In this document: positions 7,722 through 16,596 of the stretch, one piece after another | Position numbering within the stretch: position 1 is the stretch's first letter | Layout of the letters: every line of letters starts with the position of its first letter | From: Streptomyces europaeiscabiei | GTDB taxonomy: Bacteria; Actinomycetota; Actinomycetes; Streptomycetales; Streptomycetaceae | DNA length: 64,000 nucleotides | Assembly: GCF_001550375.1 (NCBI RefSeq) | Contig: NZ_LRTR01000532.1 | Coordinates: 1-64,000, forward strand | Direction of reading: 5' to 3' | Notes under the pieces: generated by a model | The model's database searches: none | The model's input: only the letters and a program-made list of their open reading frames with translations | Told to the model about the DNA's origin: nothing | Translations under genes and position numbers: made by a program

Positions 7722-10700
7722 TTAGACGGCGGTGAACCGCCACTGTTGGTTGGTGCCGCTGTGGCAGCTCCACTGCAGGAGTCGTGCGCCGTCGGCCGTC
7801 GAGCCGCCGTTGACGTCGACACACAGTCCACTGGGGAGGCTTTTCACCGTATACACGCCCACCGTGGTGGACGGTGTGACGAGGAACTTCTGCGGCTGGC
7901 CGTTGTCGCAGGTGGATTGCTGCAGGAACGCGCCCTGGGCGGTGGAGCCGCCCGCGACGGCGAGGCACTTGTCGCTGTGCACCGCCTTCAGGTAGACGGC
8001 GCCGCCACCGGCGTCGACGGCCTGCCACTTCTGGTTGTTGGCGCCGTTGGCCGGCCACTGGACGACCTGGGCGCCATCAGCGGTCGAGGCGCCGTTGACG
8101 TCCACGAATTTGCCGCTGTGCTGCGCTGCGACCGTCCAGGTCCGACCGGCCACGCCGTCACCACCACCACCACCGCTGCCCGGTTCGCCGACCCCGTTGC
8201 CGCCGAAGGTGAGCGAGTCGAGGTCGAACCAGTTGTTCGAGGTGCCCTTGAACACCAGGTAGAGCGGGTGCGAGCCGGAGAGATCGGCTGTGTTCACCGC
8301 CTGCGTGGACTGGTAGGTGTTCCAGCCGCCGGTGCTGGGCACCGGTGTCGTGGCCAGGAGTGTGCCGGTCGGGGAGTCGGCGCGCAGTTCGATCGATCCG
8401 CCGCCGCTCGGCGACGACAGGCGGTAGCGCACGCTCGTGACGCCCGACAGGCTCATGGGTTTGAACGAGATCCAGTCGCCGTCGGAGATGTTGCCGACTC
8501 GCTTGCCGCTCTCCGCGCCGGCCTGCTCGACGATCTGCACACCCGACTGGTCCGTGTAGAACTCGGCCTGCTTGTGCTTGGGCTGGAGGATCGCCTGGGC
8601 GTAGCCGGTGAGCGGGTTCGCACCGCCGGGGCCGCCGTCGTCGGTGTAGCGGGCGTTGAGGACGTAGTACAGGTTGGCGCCGTCGGGGTGCCCGCCCAGC
8701 AGCGTCGTGTCGATGGTGCCCGAGCACCCCGGATGGTCCGTGGTCTCGTGCTGGTGGTCGTCGTGGCCGAGAGCTGGGTTGACGAACACCTTGGCGCAGT
8801 CGATGGGCGCGCCGCCGGGATCCGAGACGGAGACCTTGTACGGGACGCGGTCACCGAAGTCCAGCATGCCGCCGTTGGACGGAATCGTGAGGGTGACGAT
8901 CGGTGCGGAGTTGCCCACGGTGATCGGCACGTTGGCGAAGGCCGTCTTGCCGGTGTTGTCGGTGACCTTGAGCTGGGCGGTGTAGTTGCCGTTGGCGGTG
9001 TAGGTGTGTGACGGGTTGGCCGCCGTGGACGTGGTGCCGTCGCCGAACGTCCAGTGGTGGCTGAGCGTGTTACCGGGATCCGGGTCCGTGGACCCCGCGC
9101 TGCTGAACTGCACGTTCAGTGGCGCGTTCCCGTTGGTGGGCGTTCCGGTGGCTTTGGCGATCGGCGACCGCCCGCCGTGGTTGTAGTCGATGCGGTAGAG
9201 CCCCGAGTCGTTGTTGCCACCGGAGAAGTTGTTGCCCCATTCGAGCAGGTACAGCGAGCCGTCGGGCCCGAACTCCATGTCCATCGGCTTGAGGAACTTG
9301 GCGGCGGGCATGAAGGGGTTGGTCCGGGTGACCGCGGTCGCGGAGTCGAAGTGGACCTCCTTGACGGTGTGGCGCGACCACTCGTAGAAGAAGTGGACCC
9401 CGTCGTAGTAGGGCGGGAACTTCGTCTCGGACGGGTTCGCGGCGTCGTAGCGGTAGACCGGTCCGCCCATCGGCCCCGAGCCGCCGGAGCCGAGTTCGGG
9501 GAAGTTCGGTGAGACGCCGTAGCCGTACCACATGTTCGGCGCGACGATCGGCTTGAGGCTGGTCAGGCCGGTGTTGTTCGGCGAGTTGTTGACCGGCGCG
9601 TTGCAGTTGAACTTGGCGCCGACGACGCCGGTGCTCGGGTTGTAGGGCGCGTAGGCCTGGTTGTCGCCGTGGCAGAACGGCCAGCCGTAGTTGCCCGGGG
9701 TCTTGATGACATTGAGCTCGACGAGCCCTTCGGGGCCGCGGTTGGTCGTGGGCGGGTTCCGGTCCGGGCCGTAGTCGGCGAGGTAGACCCACCCGTTGTC
9801 CGGGTCGATCGAGAAGCGGAACGGATTGCGGAAGCCCATCGCGTAGATCTCCGGCCGGGTCTGCGCCGTGCCCTGCGGGTAGAGGTTGCCGGCCGGGACG
9901 GTGTAGCCGCCGTCGGCCGACGGCCGGATGCGCAGGAGCTTGCCCCGCAGGTCGTTGGTGTTGCCGGCGGTGCGGGCGGCGTCGAGGTTGGCCTTGCCCG
10001 ACCGCCAGTCCAGCGGGGCGTAGCCCTGCCAGTTGGAGTCGAGGTTCGGTGGGACGTCGTCCCCGGTACCGATGTAGAGGTTCCCGTCGGGGCCGAACTC
10101 GATGTACCCGCCCGTGTGCCCGGGCTCGGCGAAGGTGCGGTCCCGGGTCGCGGGGATGTCGATGATCGTCACCTGGCTCGACATGTTCAGGGTGTCGCCG
10201 GTGAGCGTGAACCGGGAGACCCGGTTGATGTCGTTCGGGACTCCGGCCGGGGAGTGATACAGGTACACGTAGCCGTTGTCGGCGAAGTCGGGGTCGAGCG
10301 CCAGTCCGGTGAGGCCGTCCTCGCCGCCGGTGTAGACGCTGAGCGTGGCGGCTGTCACGGTCCTGTTGGTGGTCGGTTTGAAGATCTTCAGTTGCCCGCC
10401 CCGCTGGACGTAGAGCACCCGCCCGTCCGGGGCGACCGCGAGGGCCATCGGGTCCGCGGTGTTGTCGTCGAGGGTGCGCTTCTCGAAGTTGCTCCACACG
10501 GTGCCGCCGCAGTCGCCGGGCTCCTTGCCGGCCGCCCACTTGACGCCCCCGAGGACGTGGTTGCGGAAATGGGTCTCGCTGTAGGCGGCGCTGGTGTGCC
10601 CCATGCCGGTGGCCCACACGCGACCGCCGCCGGTGTTGCGGCACCAGGAGATGGGGTGGTCCGGCCCCATGGCGCGGGAGCCCGGGTTGTACGTGCGCTC

Positions 10701-11282
10701 GTCCGCGGTGACCAGGACATGGACGTCGCCGCGGGGGTTGCGGTCGAAGTTGTACCACTCCTCGCTGCGGTTCCAACGGTCCGGCAGGCCGGCCGTCGAC
10801 GGGTGCTTCTTGTCCGCGACGATCGCGGTGCCGGACAGCACGCCGGGGGAGTGCTCCGGCATGTGCGCGCCGCCGTTGATGGTCTGGTCCCACCACGGGT
10901 ACTCGTTCTCGATGCCCATGTCGGTGGCGTTGTGGATCGCGACGATGCCCTTGCCGCTGGCGAGGTAGCCCTCCAGCGCCTGACGTTGGGCCGCCGTGGT
11001 CCACACCATTCCCGAGGTCTGGAACATGATGAGCACGTCGAAGGTGGCGAGGTTCGCCGGGGTGAAAACGCTCGAGTCCTCGCTGTGGACCAACTCGAAG
11101 TCGTTGGCCGCCGCCTGCTCCCGGAACATCGTGAGGCCGGCAGGGATCGAATCGTGCCGATAGCCGGTTGTCTTCGTGAAGACCAGGGCTCGGAAGGCCG
11201 GCGCCGCTGACGCCGGTTGGGCTACGACGAGCGACAGGAGCACGCTCGCGATCACCCCGAAGATAAATATGATGCGACGCAT
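7722..11282 (-). CDS. Secreted five-domain protein: ThuA, sugar dehydrogenase propeller, PKD, CBM6-like, ricin lectin
   Basis: Starting at the ATG at 11282, with AGGAGA about five bases upstream, the protein has 1186 residues. A short export signal ends near Ala27. Residues 28-252 form a ThuA domain (VFTKTTGYRHDSIPAG; GPDHPISWCR). Residues about 263-650 are a soluble sugar dehydrogenase propeller (GGYIEFGPDGNLYIGTGDD; EIYAMGFRNPFRFSID). A PKD domain (about 690-770), a CBM6-like region (about 895-1035) and a ricin-type lectin (about 1048-1186) follow. It thus fuses the activities encoded separately by the genes at 1126 and 3990. ThuA plus dehydrogenase in one chain suggests that the oxidised sugar is passed directly to the second domain. 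It faces the RbsABC-type operon across a regulatory region. A longer in-frame upstream reading exists but lacks a signal peptide and was rejected. Confidence 0.88.
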   Translation of the reverse strand: MRRIIFIFGVIASVLLSLVVAQPASAAPAFRALVFTKTTGYRHDSIPAGLTMFREQAAANDFELVHSEDSSVFTPANLATFDVLIMFQTSGMVWTTAAQRQALEGYLASGKGIVAIHNATDMGIENEYPWWDQTINGGAHMPEHSPGVLSGTAIVADKKHPSTAGLPDRWNRSEEWYNFDRNPRGDVHVLVTADERTYNPGSRAMGPDHPISWCRNTGGGRVWATGMGHTSAAYSETHFRNHVLGGVKWAAGKEPGDCGGTVWSNFEKRTLDDNTADPMALAVAPDGRVLYVQRGGQLKIFKPTTNRTVTAATLSVYTGGEDGLTGLALDPDFADNGYVYLYHSPAGVPNDINRVSRFTLTGDTLNMSSQVTIIDIPATRDRTFAEPGHTGGYIEFGPDGNLYIGTGDDVPPNLDSNWQGYAPLDWRSGKANLDAARTAGNTNDLRGKLLRIRPSADGGYTVPAGNLYPQGTAQTRPEIYAMGFRNPFRFSIDPDNGWVYLADYGPDRNPPTTNRGPEGLVELNVIKTPGNYGWPFCHGDNQAYAPYNPSTGVVGAKFNCNAPVNNSPNNTGLTSLKPIVAPNMWYGYGVSPNFPELGSGGSGPMGGPVYRYDAANPSETKFPPYYDGVHFFYEWSRHTVKEVHFDSATAVTRTNPFMPAAKFLKPMDMEFGPDGSLYLLEWGNNFSGGNNDSGLYRIDYNHGGRSPIAKATGTPTNGNAPLNVQFSSAGSTDPDPGNTLSHHWTFGDGTTSTAANPSHTYTANGNYTAQLKVTDNTGKTAFANVPITVGNSAPIVTLTIPSNGGMLDFGDRVPYKVSVSDPGGAPIDCAKVFVNPALGHDDHQHETTDHPGCSGTIDTTLLGGHPDGANLYYVLNARYTDDGGPGGANPLTGYAQAILQPKHKQAEFYTDQSGVQIVEQAGAESGKRVGNISDGDWISFKPMSLSGVTSVRYRLSSPSGGGSIELRADSPTGTLLATTPVPSTGGWNTYQSTQAVNTADLSGSHPLYLVFKGTSNNWFDLDSLTFGGNGVGEPGSGGGGGDGVAGRTWTVAAQHSGKFVDVNGASTADGAQVVQWPANGANNQKWQAVDAGGGAVYLKAVHSDKCLAVAGGSTAQGAFLQQSTCDNGQPQKFLVTPSTTVGVYTVKSLPSGLCVDVNGGSTADGARLLQWSCHSGTNQQWRFTAV

Positions 11283-11531
11283 GCCGTCTCCTATTTCGGC
11301 GGAGCAACGATGGCATGACCACGGGCACGCGCCGGCCGCACCTGGCGATGCGCCGGAGTGCCTGAGCGCGTCGCAGGCACGCGTGTGCCTTCCGCTCGTC
11401 ATCCCGTCCGCCGTGACGGGCAGTCAAGTCCCTACGGAAGAGAGGGGGCGTCACACCGGATGCGGCCATCTCCCGTGGTCTGCCGGTCAGCATGCAGCGG
11501 CCTATCGCAACAGTCAATATGGCTCGGACAC

Positions 11532-11705
11532 GGGCCGATTCCATAACACATTTCGCGCATCAATCGTCGTGGTTCGGTGCGCGACTGTCGTCGGGCCGAT
11601 TCGATAACACATTTCGCGCATCAGTCGCCGTGGCTCGGCGCGCGACTGTGGACGGTCCGATTCGATAACAGATTTTGGCGTATCAATCGCCGTCGACCGA
11701 TCGCC
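11532..11705. repeat. Three 61-bp tandem repeats in the divergent promoter region
   Basis: Units begin at 11532, 11593 and 11654. The first two differ at about seven positions, and the third is shorter and more diverged. Each carries an AT-rich core CCGATTCGATAACA followed by TTT and GCGCATCA-like text. They sit between divergent genes, 250 bases from the minus-strand start at 11282 and 240 bases from the plus-strand start at 11945, so repeated regulator binding sites are the likeliest meaning. The rest of 11283-11944 contains no gene. Confidence 0.85.
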
Positions 11706-11830
11706 GATCCACATCGAGCAGTTCGAACGGCGAACGTCCTCCTGTGATGTCCGATGCTATTGCCAGGCGCTCATCGAGGCATTTACCCTCGGGGCCGCGA
11801 TGTCGACCATCGCGTCCGGCGAAAGTCCGC

Positions 11831-11848
11831 GGCTATTCGACGATAGCC
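11831..11848. promoter_or_regulatory. Candidate operator GGCTAT-n6-ATAGCC
   Basis: Perfect six-base inverted repeat with a six-base spacer, about 96 bases before the transporter ATPase start. The size and symmetry suit a LacI- or ROK-type repressor, but no such regulator gene is in the window. Confidence 0.4.
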
Positions 11849-11944
11849 AGCGGGCGGGAACTGTCATTCCATGCCGGCCGTACCCGAACGATTCAGCTAT
11901 CGGTGACTCAATCCTGCTGACGAGCGAATGTAGAGGGTCCCACC

Positions 11945-13456
11945 ATGTCTGGCCTGCCGCCGTCGCTGTTGCTCGCTCTGCGAGGCATCGGCAAGTCGTT
12001 CCTCGGCGTGCGGGTGCTCGATGGCGTCGACCTCCAGGTCCGGCCGGGCGAGGTGCACGCGGTCGTCGGCGAGAACGGCGCCGGCAAGTCCACGCTCATG
12101 AAGGTGGTGTCCGGCGTCCACCAACCCGACGAGGGAACGGTCGAGTTCGCCGGCGCACCGCGGACGTTCCGCAGCCCGCGTGAGGCCCGACAGGCCGGTA
12201 TCGGCATCGTCTACCAGGAGCTGACCCTGCTGCCCGAGCGCACCGTCGCGGAGAACGTCTGTCTGGGCCGCGAGCCCCTGCGCCGCGGACTCGTCGACCG
12301 CAGGGCGATGCTCAGCCACACCGCGGGGCTCCTCGCCTCGATCGGGGAGGGCTCGTTACCGCCCGACACGCGCGTGGGACGACTCGGCGTGGCGCAACAA
12401 CAGGTGGTCGAGGTCGTCAAGGCGCTCGCCCTCGACGCCCGGCTGCTCATCATGGACGAGCCCACCGCGGCTCTCGCCGACCACGAAGCCGACCAGCTCT
12501 ACGCGCTCGTACGGCGGCTGCAGGAGCACGGGATAGGCGTGCTGTACGTCTCGCACCGCCTCAAGGAGGTCTTCGACCTGTCCAGCCGGATCACCGTGCT
12601 CAAGGACGGCCGGGCGGTGGCCACCTTGGACACCGCGGACACCAGCGCCGATCAGCTGGTGCGCCACATGGTCGGCCGCGAGCTGTCGAGCTACTACCCC
12701 GGCCCGGCGAAGCCGCAGGAGTTGGGCCCGGTGCGGCTGACCGTCCAGGGCGGAGGCAACCGGAAGCTGCGCGGCATCGACCTACGGCTGCGCGCTGGCG
12801 AGGTGCTCGGCGTCGGCGGCCTGCAGGGCTCCGGCCGGTCGGCGCTGGCTCGCGCACTGTTCGGCGCCGCACCGTTCGGCACCGGCCAGGTGACCGTCGA
12901 CGGAGCGCCGGTCCGGCTGCGCTCGCCCCGCGCCGCGATGCGGGCCGGTATCGCCTACGTCTCCGAGGACCGCAAGGGCGAGGGGATCGTCGCCGAGCAG
13001 TCGGTGCTCGACAACGCGCTGTTGGCCGGCCGCGCCGTCCGCCCGGGCTGGGTCGGCCGCGGTGCCCGGACCGCGCGGGTCCGGGAGCTGCTCGCGGCCG
13101 TTGAGCTCCGCGCCGCCGGGGAGGACCAGGAGATCCGTTTCCTGTCCGGGGGCAACCAGCAGAAGGTCGTACTGGCCAGGTGGCTCGCGCTCGCCCCGAG
13201 GATCCTGCTCTTCGACGAGCCGACCCGGGGCATCGACGTGGGCGCCAAGTCGGCGATCCACGATCTCGTCCGCCGACTGGCCCGCGACGGCGCCGCCGTG
13301 CTGATGGTCTCGTCCGAGCTGCCCGAGCTGCTCGGCATGAGCGACCGGATCATCGTCATGCGCGACGGCCGGATCGCCGGCGAACTATCCGCAGGAGCGA
13401 CAGAGGAGAATGTCCTCGCCCTGGCGGTCGGCACCGCGCGGGAGGCGGCCGGATGA
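11945..13456 (+). CDS. Sugar ABC transporter ATPase (RbsA/XylG type, two nucleotide-binding domains)
   Basis: 503 residues with two ATPase halves, as in ribose and xylose importers. The N-terminal half has Walker A GENGAGKST and Walker B LLIMDEPTAAL. The C-terminal half has a degenerate P-loop region (GGLQGSGRSALA), signature LSGGNQQKV and Walker B LLFDEPTRGIDVG. It powers import of a monosaccharide through the two permeases that follow. The ATG has GAGGGT about seven bases upstream. The stop overlaps the next start (ATGA), so the genes are translationally coupled. It heads a five-gene operon: ATPase, permease, permease, binding protein, epimerase. Confidence 0.95.
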   Translation: MSGLPPSLLLALRGIGKSFLGVRVLDGVDLQVRPGEVHAVVGENGAGKSTLMKVVSGVHQPDEGTVEFAGAPRTFRSPREARQAGIGIVYQELTLLPERTVAENVCLGREPLRRGLVDRRAMLSHTAGLLASIGEGSLPPDTRVGRLGVAQQQVVEVVKALALDARLLIMDEPTAALADHEADQLYALVRRLQEHGIGVLYVSHRLKEVFDLSSRITVLKDGRAVATLDTADTSADQLVRHMVGRELSSYYPGPAKPQELGPVRLTVQGGGNRKLRGIDLRLRAGEVLGVGGLQGSGRSALARALFGAAPFGTGQVTVDGAPVRLRSPRAAMRAGIAYVSEDRKGEGIVAEQSVLDNALLAGRAVRPGWVGRGARTARVRELLAAVELRAAGEDQEIRFLSGGNQQKVVLARWLALAPRILLFDEPTRGIDVGAKSAIHDLVRRLARDGAAVLMVSSELPELLGMSDRIIVMRDGRIAGELSAGATEENVLALAVGTAREAAG

Positions 13457-14424
13457 GCGGCGCGCTGTCCCTGCCGACCCGGCGGACTCCGCCCGGCGTG
13501 TTCGTCGCCCTGGTCCTCACCCTGGCGATCGGTTGGCTCGTCGTCACGGTCGATGGCGGCCGGCTGTTCAGTGTGCCGACGACGGTGAGCCTGCTGCACG
13601 TCGCCGCCGGTCTGGGCCTCGTCGCGGTCGGCCAGACGCTGGTCGTCGTCGGGGGCTCGCTGGACCTGTCCGTGGCGTACGTGGTCAGTCTGAGCACCCT
13701 CGTCGCCGCCGAGACCATGGCCGGTGACGACGGTGCGCTGCTACCGGCGATCGGCCTGACGCTCGCCGTCAGCAGCGCGATCGGCCTTGTCAACGGCCTG
13801 CTCGTCACGACAGCGCGGATCAACCCCTTCATCGCGACCGTCGGCGTCGGGCTGCTGCTGAAGGGATACCTCGACAACGGATACGACGGCCCGGCCGGCA
13901 AGACCGCACCCGCCCTGGTGCAGGGCCTGGGGTATCAGCGCATCGGCCCGGTGCCGGTGTCGTTCCTGCTGCTGCTCGCCGTCGCCGCCGCGGCCTGGTT
14001 CGTGCTGGCGCGCACCCGCTTCGGCCACCACCTGATCGCCGTGGGCGGTGACCCGGAGGTCGCCCGGCTCTCCGGTGTGCGGGGCAGCCGGGTCCTCGTC
14101 ACCGCCCATGTGCTGTGCGCCCTCTGCGCCGGCCTCGCCGGGGTCTATCTCGCCAGTCGGCTCGGCGCCGGCGCACCAAGGGTGGGCACCGAGGGACTGT
14201 ACGACCTGGAGTCGATCGCCGCGGTGGTGCTCGGCGGCACCGCCCTGGCCGGCGGGCGCGGCGGCGTTGTCGGCACGGTCGGCGGCGTACTGCTGCTCGC
14301 GAGCATCGACGCCATCTTCAACCAGCTCGAGGTCGACGTGTTCTTCAAGCAGGTGATCCGAGGCGTGATCATCATCGCGGCGGTCGCCGTCTACGCCCGC
14401 CGGGCGATGCGAAAGGCGTCCTAG
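13453..14424 (+). CDS. Sugar ABC transporter permease (RbsC family), first
   Basis: 323 residues starting at the ATG that overlaps the ATPase stop. The chain is mostly hydrophobic with about eight to ten membrane segments. It holds the family signature region GGSLDLSVAYVVSL near residues 60-75 and GGDPEVARLSGVR in the cytoplasmic loop. It forms half of the transmembrane channel with the next gene product. Having two different RbsC-like genes suggests a heterodimeric channel, unlike the ribose system, which uses one permease. Confidence 0.93.
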   Translation: MSGALSLPTRRTPPGVFVALVLTLAIGWLVVTVDGGRLFSVPTTVSLLHVAAGLGLVAVGQTLVVVGGSLDLSVAYVVSLSTLVAAETMAGDDGALLPAIGLTLAVSSAIGLVNGLLVTTARINPFIATVGVGLLLKGYLDNGYDGPAGKTAPALVQGLGYQRIGPVPVSFLLLLAVAAAAWFVLARTRFGHHLIAVGGDPEVARLSGVRGSRVLVTAHVLCALCAGLAGVYLASRLGAGAPRVGTEGLYDLESIAAVVLGGTALAGGRGGVVGTVGGVLLLASIDAIFNQLEVDVFFKQVIRGVIIIAAVAVYARRAMRKAS

Positions 14425-14425
14425 C

Positions 14426-15397
14426 ATGCGGATCGCGCGCCCACCGCGGCTCCTTGAGTTCCGCTCCGGCGGTCTCGCACCGATCATCGTGATCCTGGCG
14501 GTGTTGCTGATTCTGCTGACCGCCCGCCAACCGGACTTCCTCTCGCCGCCGTCGCTGATGTCCTTCCTCGGCCGCTCCGCGCCGATCGTCCTGCTCGCCG
14601 CCGGCCAGTACTTCGTGATCGTCTCCGGCGAGTTGGACCTGTCCGTCGGCTCTCTGGTCACCGCGCAGGTGGTCATCGCCGCCCGGCTGATCGACAGCGA
14701 TCCGTCGGCCGGCTGGCCCGTCGTCGTGCTCCTGCTCGCGTTCGGCATCGCCGTCGGCCTCGTCAACGGCCTCGTCACCACGCGGCTGCGGGTGCCGTCG
14801 TTCATCACGACCCTCGGGATGTTCCTGATCCTCGTCGGTGCCGTGTACCTGTGGTCCAACGGTGCCCCGAAGGGCGGCCTCTCCGAGGAGTTCCGGCGGC
14901 TCGGTCGGTCGGGGTTCGAGGACGTGCCCGCGCTGGGCCGGATACCGTACGCCCTGGTCATCCTGCTGGCGGCGGCCGCTCTTGTGCTGGTGCTGACGCG
15001 TTCGGACTTCGGCCGCACCCTGGTCGCCGTCGGCGGCAACCCGCGGACCGCCGAGCTGAGCGGCGTGCGTGTGTGGCGCGCCAAGACCATGGCGTTCGTC
15101 CTCAGCGGACTCGCCGCCACACTCGCGGCGGTCCTCATCGGCGGGTACGGCGGAGTGTCGTTCCAGGCCGGTGCCGGCCTGGAGTTCGGCGCGATCACCG
15201 CGGCGGTCCTCGGCGGTGTCGCTCTGGGCGGGGGCCGCGGTTCGGTCGTCGGCGCGATGCTGGGCGCGCTGACCCTCGAGACGCTCTTCACGCTCATGAA
15301 CTTCTACGGCGTCTCCGGCGCCCTCAAACCGACCGTACAGGGCGCGATCATCCTGTTCGCCGTGGCGGCGGCGTCCTTCCGTCTCCCGTCCAGATAA
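14426..15397 (+). CDS. Sugar ABC transporter permease (RbsC family), second
   Basis: 323 residues, starting one base after the previous stop. Membrane-spanning throughout, with SGELDLSVGSLV and GGNPRTAELSGVR as the family landmarks. It should pair with the first permease in the same complex. The C terminus is short (RLPSR) and the binding-protein gene begins ten bases later. Confidence 0.93.
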   Translation: MRIARPPRLLEFRSGGLAPIIVILAVLLILLTARQPDFLSPPSLMSFLGRSAPIVLLAAGQYFVIVSGELDLSVGSLVTAQVVIAARLIDSDPSAGWPVVVLLLAFGIAVGLVNGLVTTRLRVPSFITTLGMFLILVGAVYLWSNGAPKGGLSEEFRRLGRSGFEDVPALGRIPYALVILLAAAALVLVLTRSDFGRTLVAVGGNPRTAELSGVRVWRAKTMAFVLSGLAATLAAVLIGGYGGVSFQAGAGLEFGAITAAVLGGVALGGGRGSVVGAMLGALTLETLFTLMNFYGVSGALKPTVQGAIILFAVAAASFRLPSR

Positions 15398-15407
15398 AGG
15401 GGATTCA

Positions 15408-16592
15408 GTGAGGCATTCCATGACGGTGCTGGCCGTGAGCACCTTACTGGTGCTGGCCGGCTGCGCCACCGACGAGCCCACCACCGGCGCATCGAGGTCG
15501 CCCTCCGCGGGCACCGGGTCGGGCACGGGGGAACAGTCGAAGTTCTTCGTGCAGGCCGACTACGACAAGCAGCTCGCGCTCCTGGACGCCGCGCCCACCG
15601 GGCCGGCCGACAAGCCCTGGGAACAGGCGCTCAACCCGGCGATGGTGGAGACCGCGAAGTTCACCAAGCCCGGACCGTACAAGATCTGTTTCTCCAACGC
15701 GGGGCTGAACAACCCCTGGCGCCAGGTCGGTTTCAAGACCATGCAGGCCGAGGTCGACACGCACCGCGGCCGGATCTCCGAGTTCGTCCACGTCGATGCC
15801 GAAGGCAAGGACCAGAAGCAGATCGCCGACATCAACGACCTGCTCGGCAAGGGCTGCCACGCGCTCATCGTCTCGCCGAACACCACCGCGACGCTCACCC
15901 CGGCCGTGGAGGCCGCCTGCCGGAAGGGCCTACCGGTCATCGTCTTCGACCGCGGCGTCGACACGACCTGCCCGGTGACGTTCATCAACCCGATCGGCGG
16001 CTACGGATTCGGCCACGTCGCGGCGGAGTTCGTCACCCAGAAGATGAAGCGCGGTGGCAAGGTGCTCGCGCTGCGCATCCTGCCCGGCGTCGACGTGCTG
16101 GAGACCCGTTGGTCCGCGGCGAAGGTCGCCTTCGACAAGGCGGGCGTCGACGTCGTCGGCGTCGAGTTCACCGACGGCGACCCGGCCAAGACGAAGAAGA
16201 TCGTCAACGACTACATCCAGCGGTACGGCACGATCGACGGCGTCTGGATGGACGCCGGGGCGGTCGCGGGCGCGGCGGTCGAGGCGTTCGAGGACGCCGG
16301 CAAGCCCGTGCCGCCGATCAACGGCGAGGACCAGCTCGACTTCCTGAAGCTGTGGAAGGACAAGAAGCTCACGGCGATCGCCCCGACCTACCCGACCTAC
16401 CAGTGGCGCACCCCGATCATCGCCGCCCTGAAGGTCCTTGACGGCGAGCAGGTGCCGAACCCGTGGAAGCTGCCTCAGCCGACCATCACCCAGGACAACC
16501 TGGACGAGTACGTCGACGCCACCATGCCGCCGCTGCACTACGCGATGTGCGGCTGCACCGACCTGCCCGGTTACCCGCGGCGCTGGAAGTAG
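15408..16592 (+). CDS. Sugar-binding lipoprotein of the RbsABC-type transporter
   Basis: A GTG start at 15408, preceded by AAAGGGG, gives 394 residues. The N terminus is a lipoprotein signal with lipobox LAGC at residues 16-19, then a serine/glycine/threonine-rich tether. The mature part has the type 1 periplasmic-binding fold: KICFSNAGLNNPWRQVGF at the first strand, LIVSPN and VIVFDRGVD in the middle, and DGVWMDAGAVAGAAVEAFEDAG later, as in ribose and autoinducer-2 binding proteins. It is held on the outer face of the membrane and hands substrate to the two permeases. The ligand cannot be told from sequence; the neighbouring epimerase hints at a ketose or keto-sugar. Confidence 0.92.
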   Translation: MRHSMTVLAVSTLLVLAGCATDEPTTGASRSPSAGTGSGTGEQSKFFVQADYDKQLALLDAAPTGPADKPWEQALNPAMVETAKFTKPGPYKICFSNAGLNNPWRQVGFKTMQAEVDTHRGRISEFVHVDAEGKDQKQIADINDLLGKGCHALIVSPNTTATLTPAVEAACRKGLPVIVFDRGVDTTCPVTFINPIGGYGFGHVAAEFVTQKMKRGGKVLALRILPGVDVLETRWSAAKVAFDKAGVDVVGVEFTDGDPAKTKKIVNDYIQRYGTIDGVWMDAGAVAGAAVEAFEDAGKPVPPINGEDQLDFLKLWKDKKLTAIAPTYPTYQWRTPIIAALKVLDGEQVPNPWKLPQPTITQDNLDEYVDATMPPLHYAMCGCTDLPGYPRRWK

Positions 16593-16596
16593 TTCG

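Noticed and set aside
5188-7725. Very long plus-strand open frame (845 codons) over the GH54 gene
   Set aside because: It is the shadow of the minus-strand GH54 gene and of the preceding lectin; its translation is arginine- and valine-rich repeats with no motif.
9070-11544. Second long minus-strand frame parallel to the five-domain protein
   Set aside because: It is an arginine-rich alternative frame of that gene; the other frame has signal peptide and domains.
11532-11705. Tandem repeats considered as a CRISPR array
   Set aside because: The 61-bp units are repeated whole with no unique spacers, and no cas gene is present.
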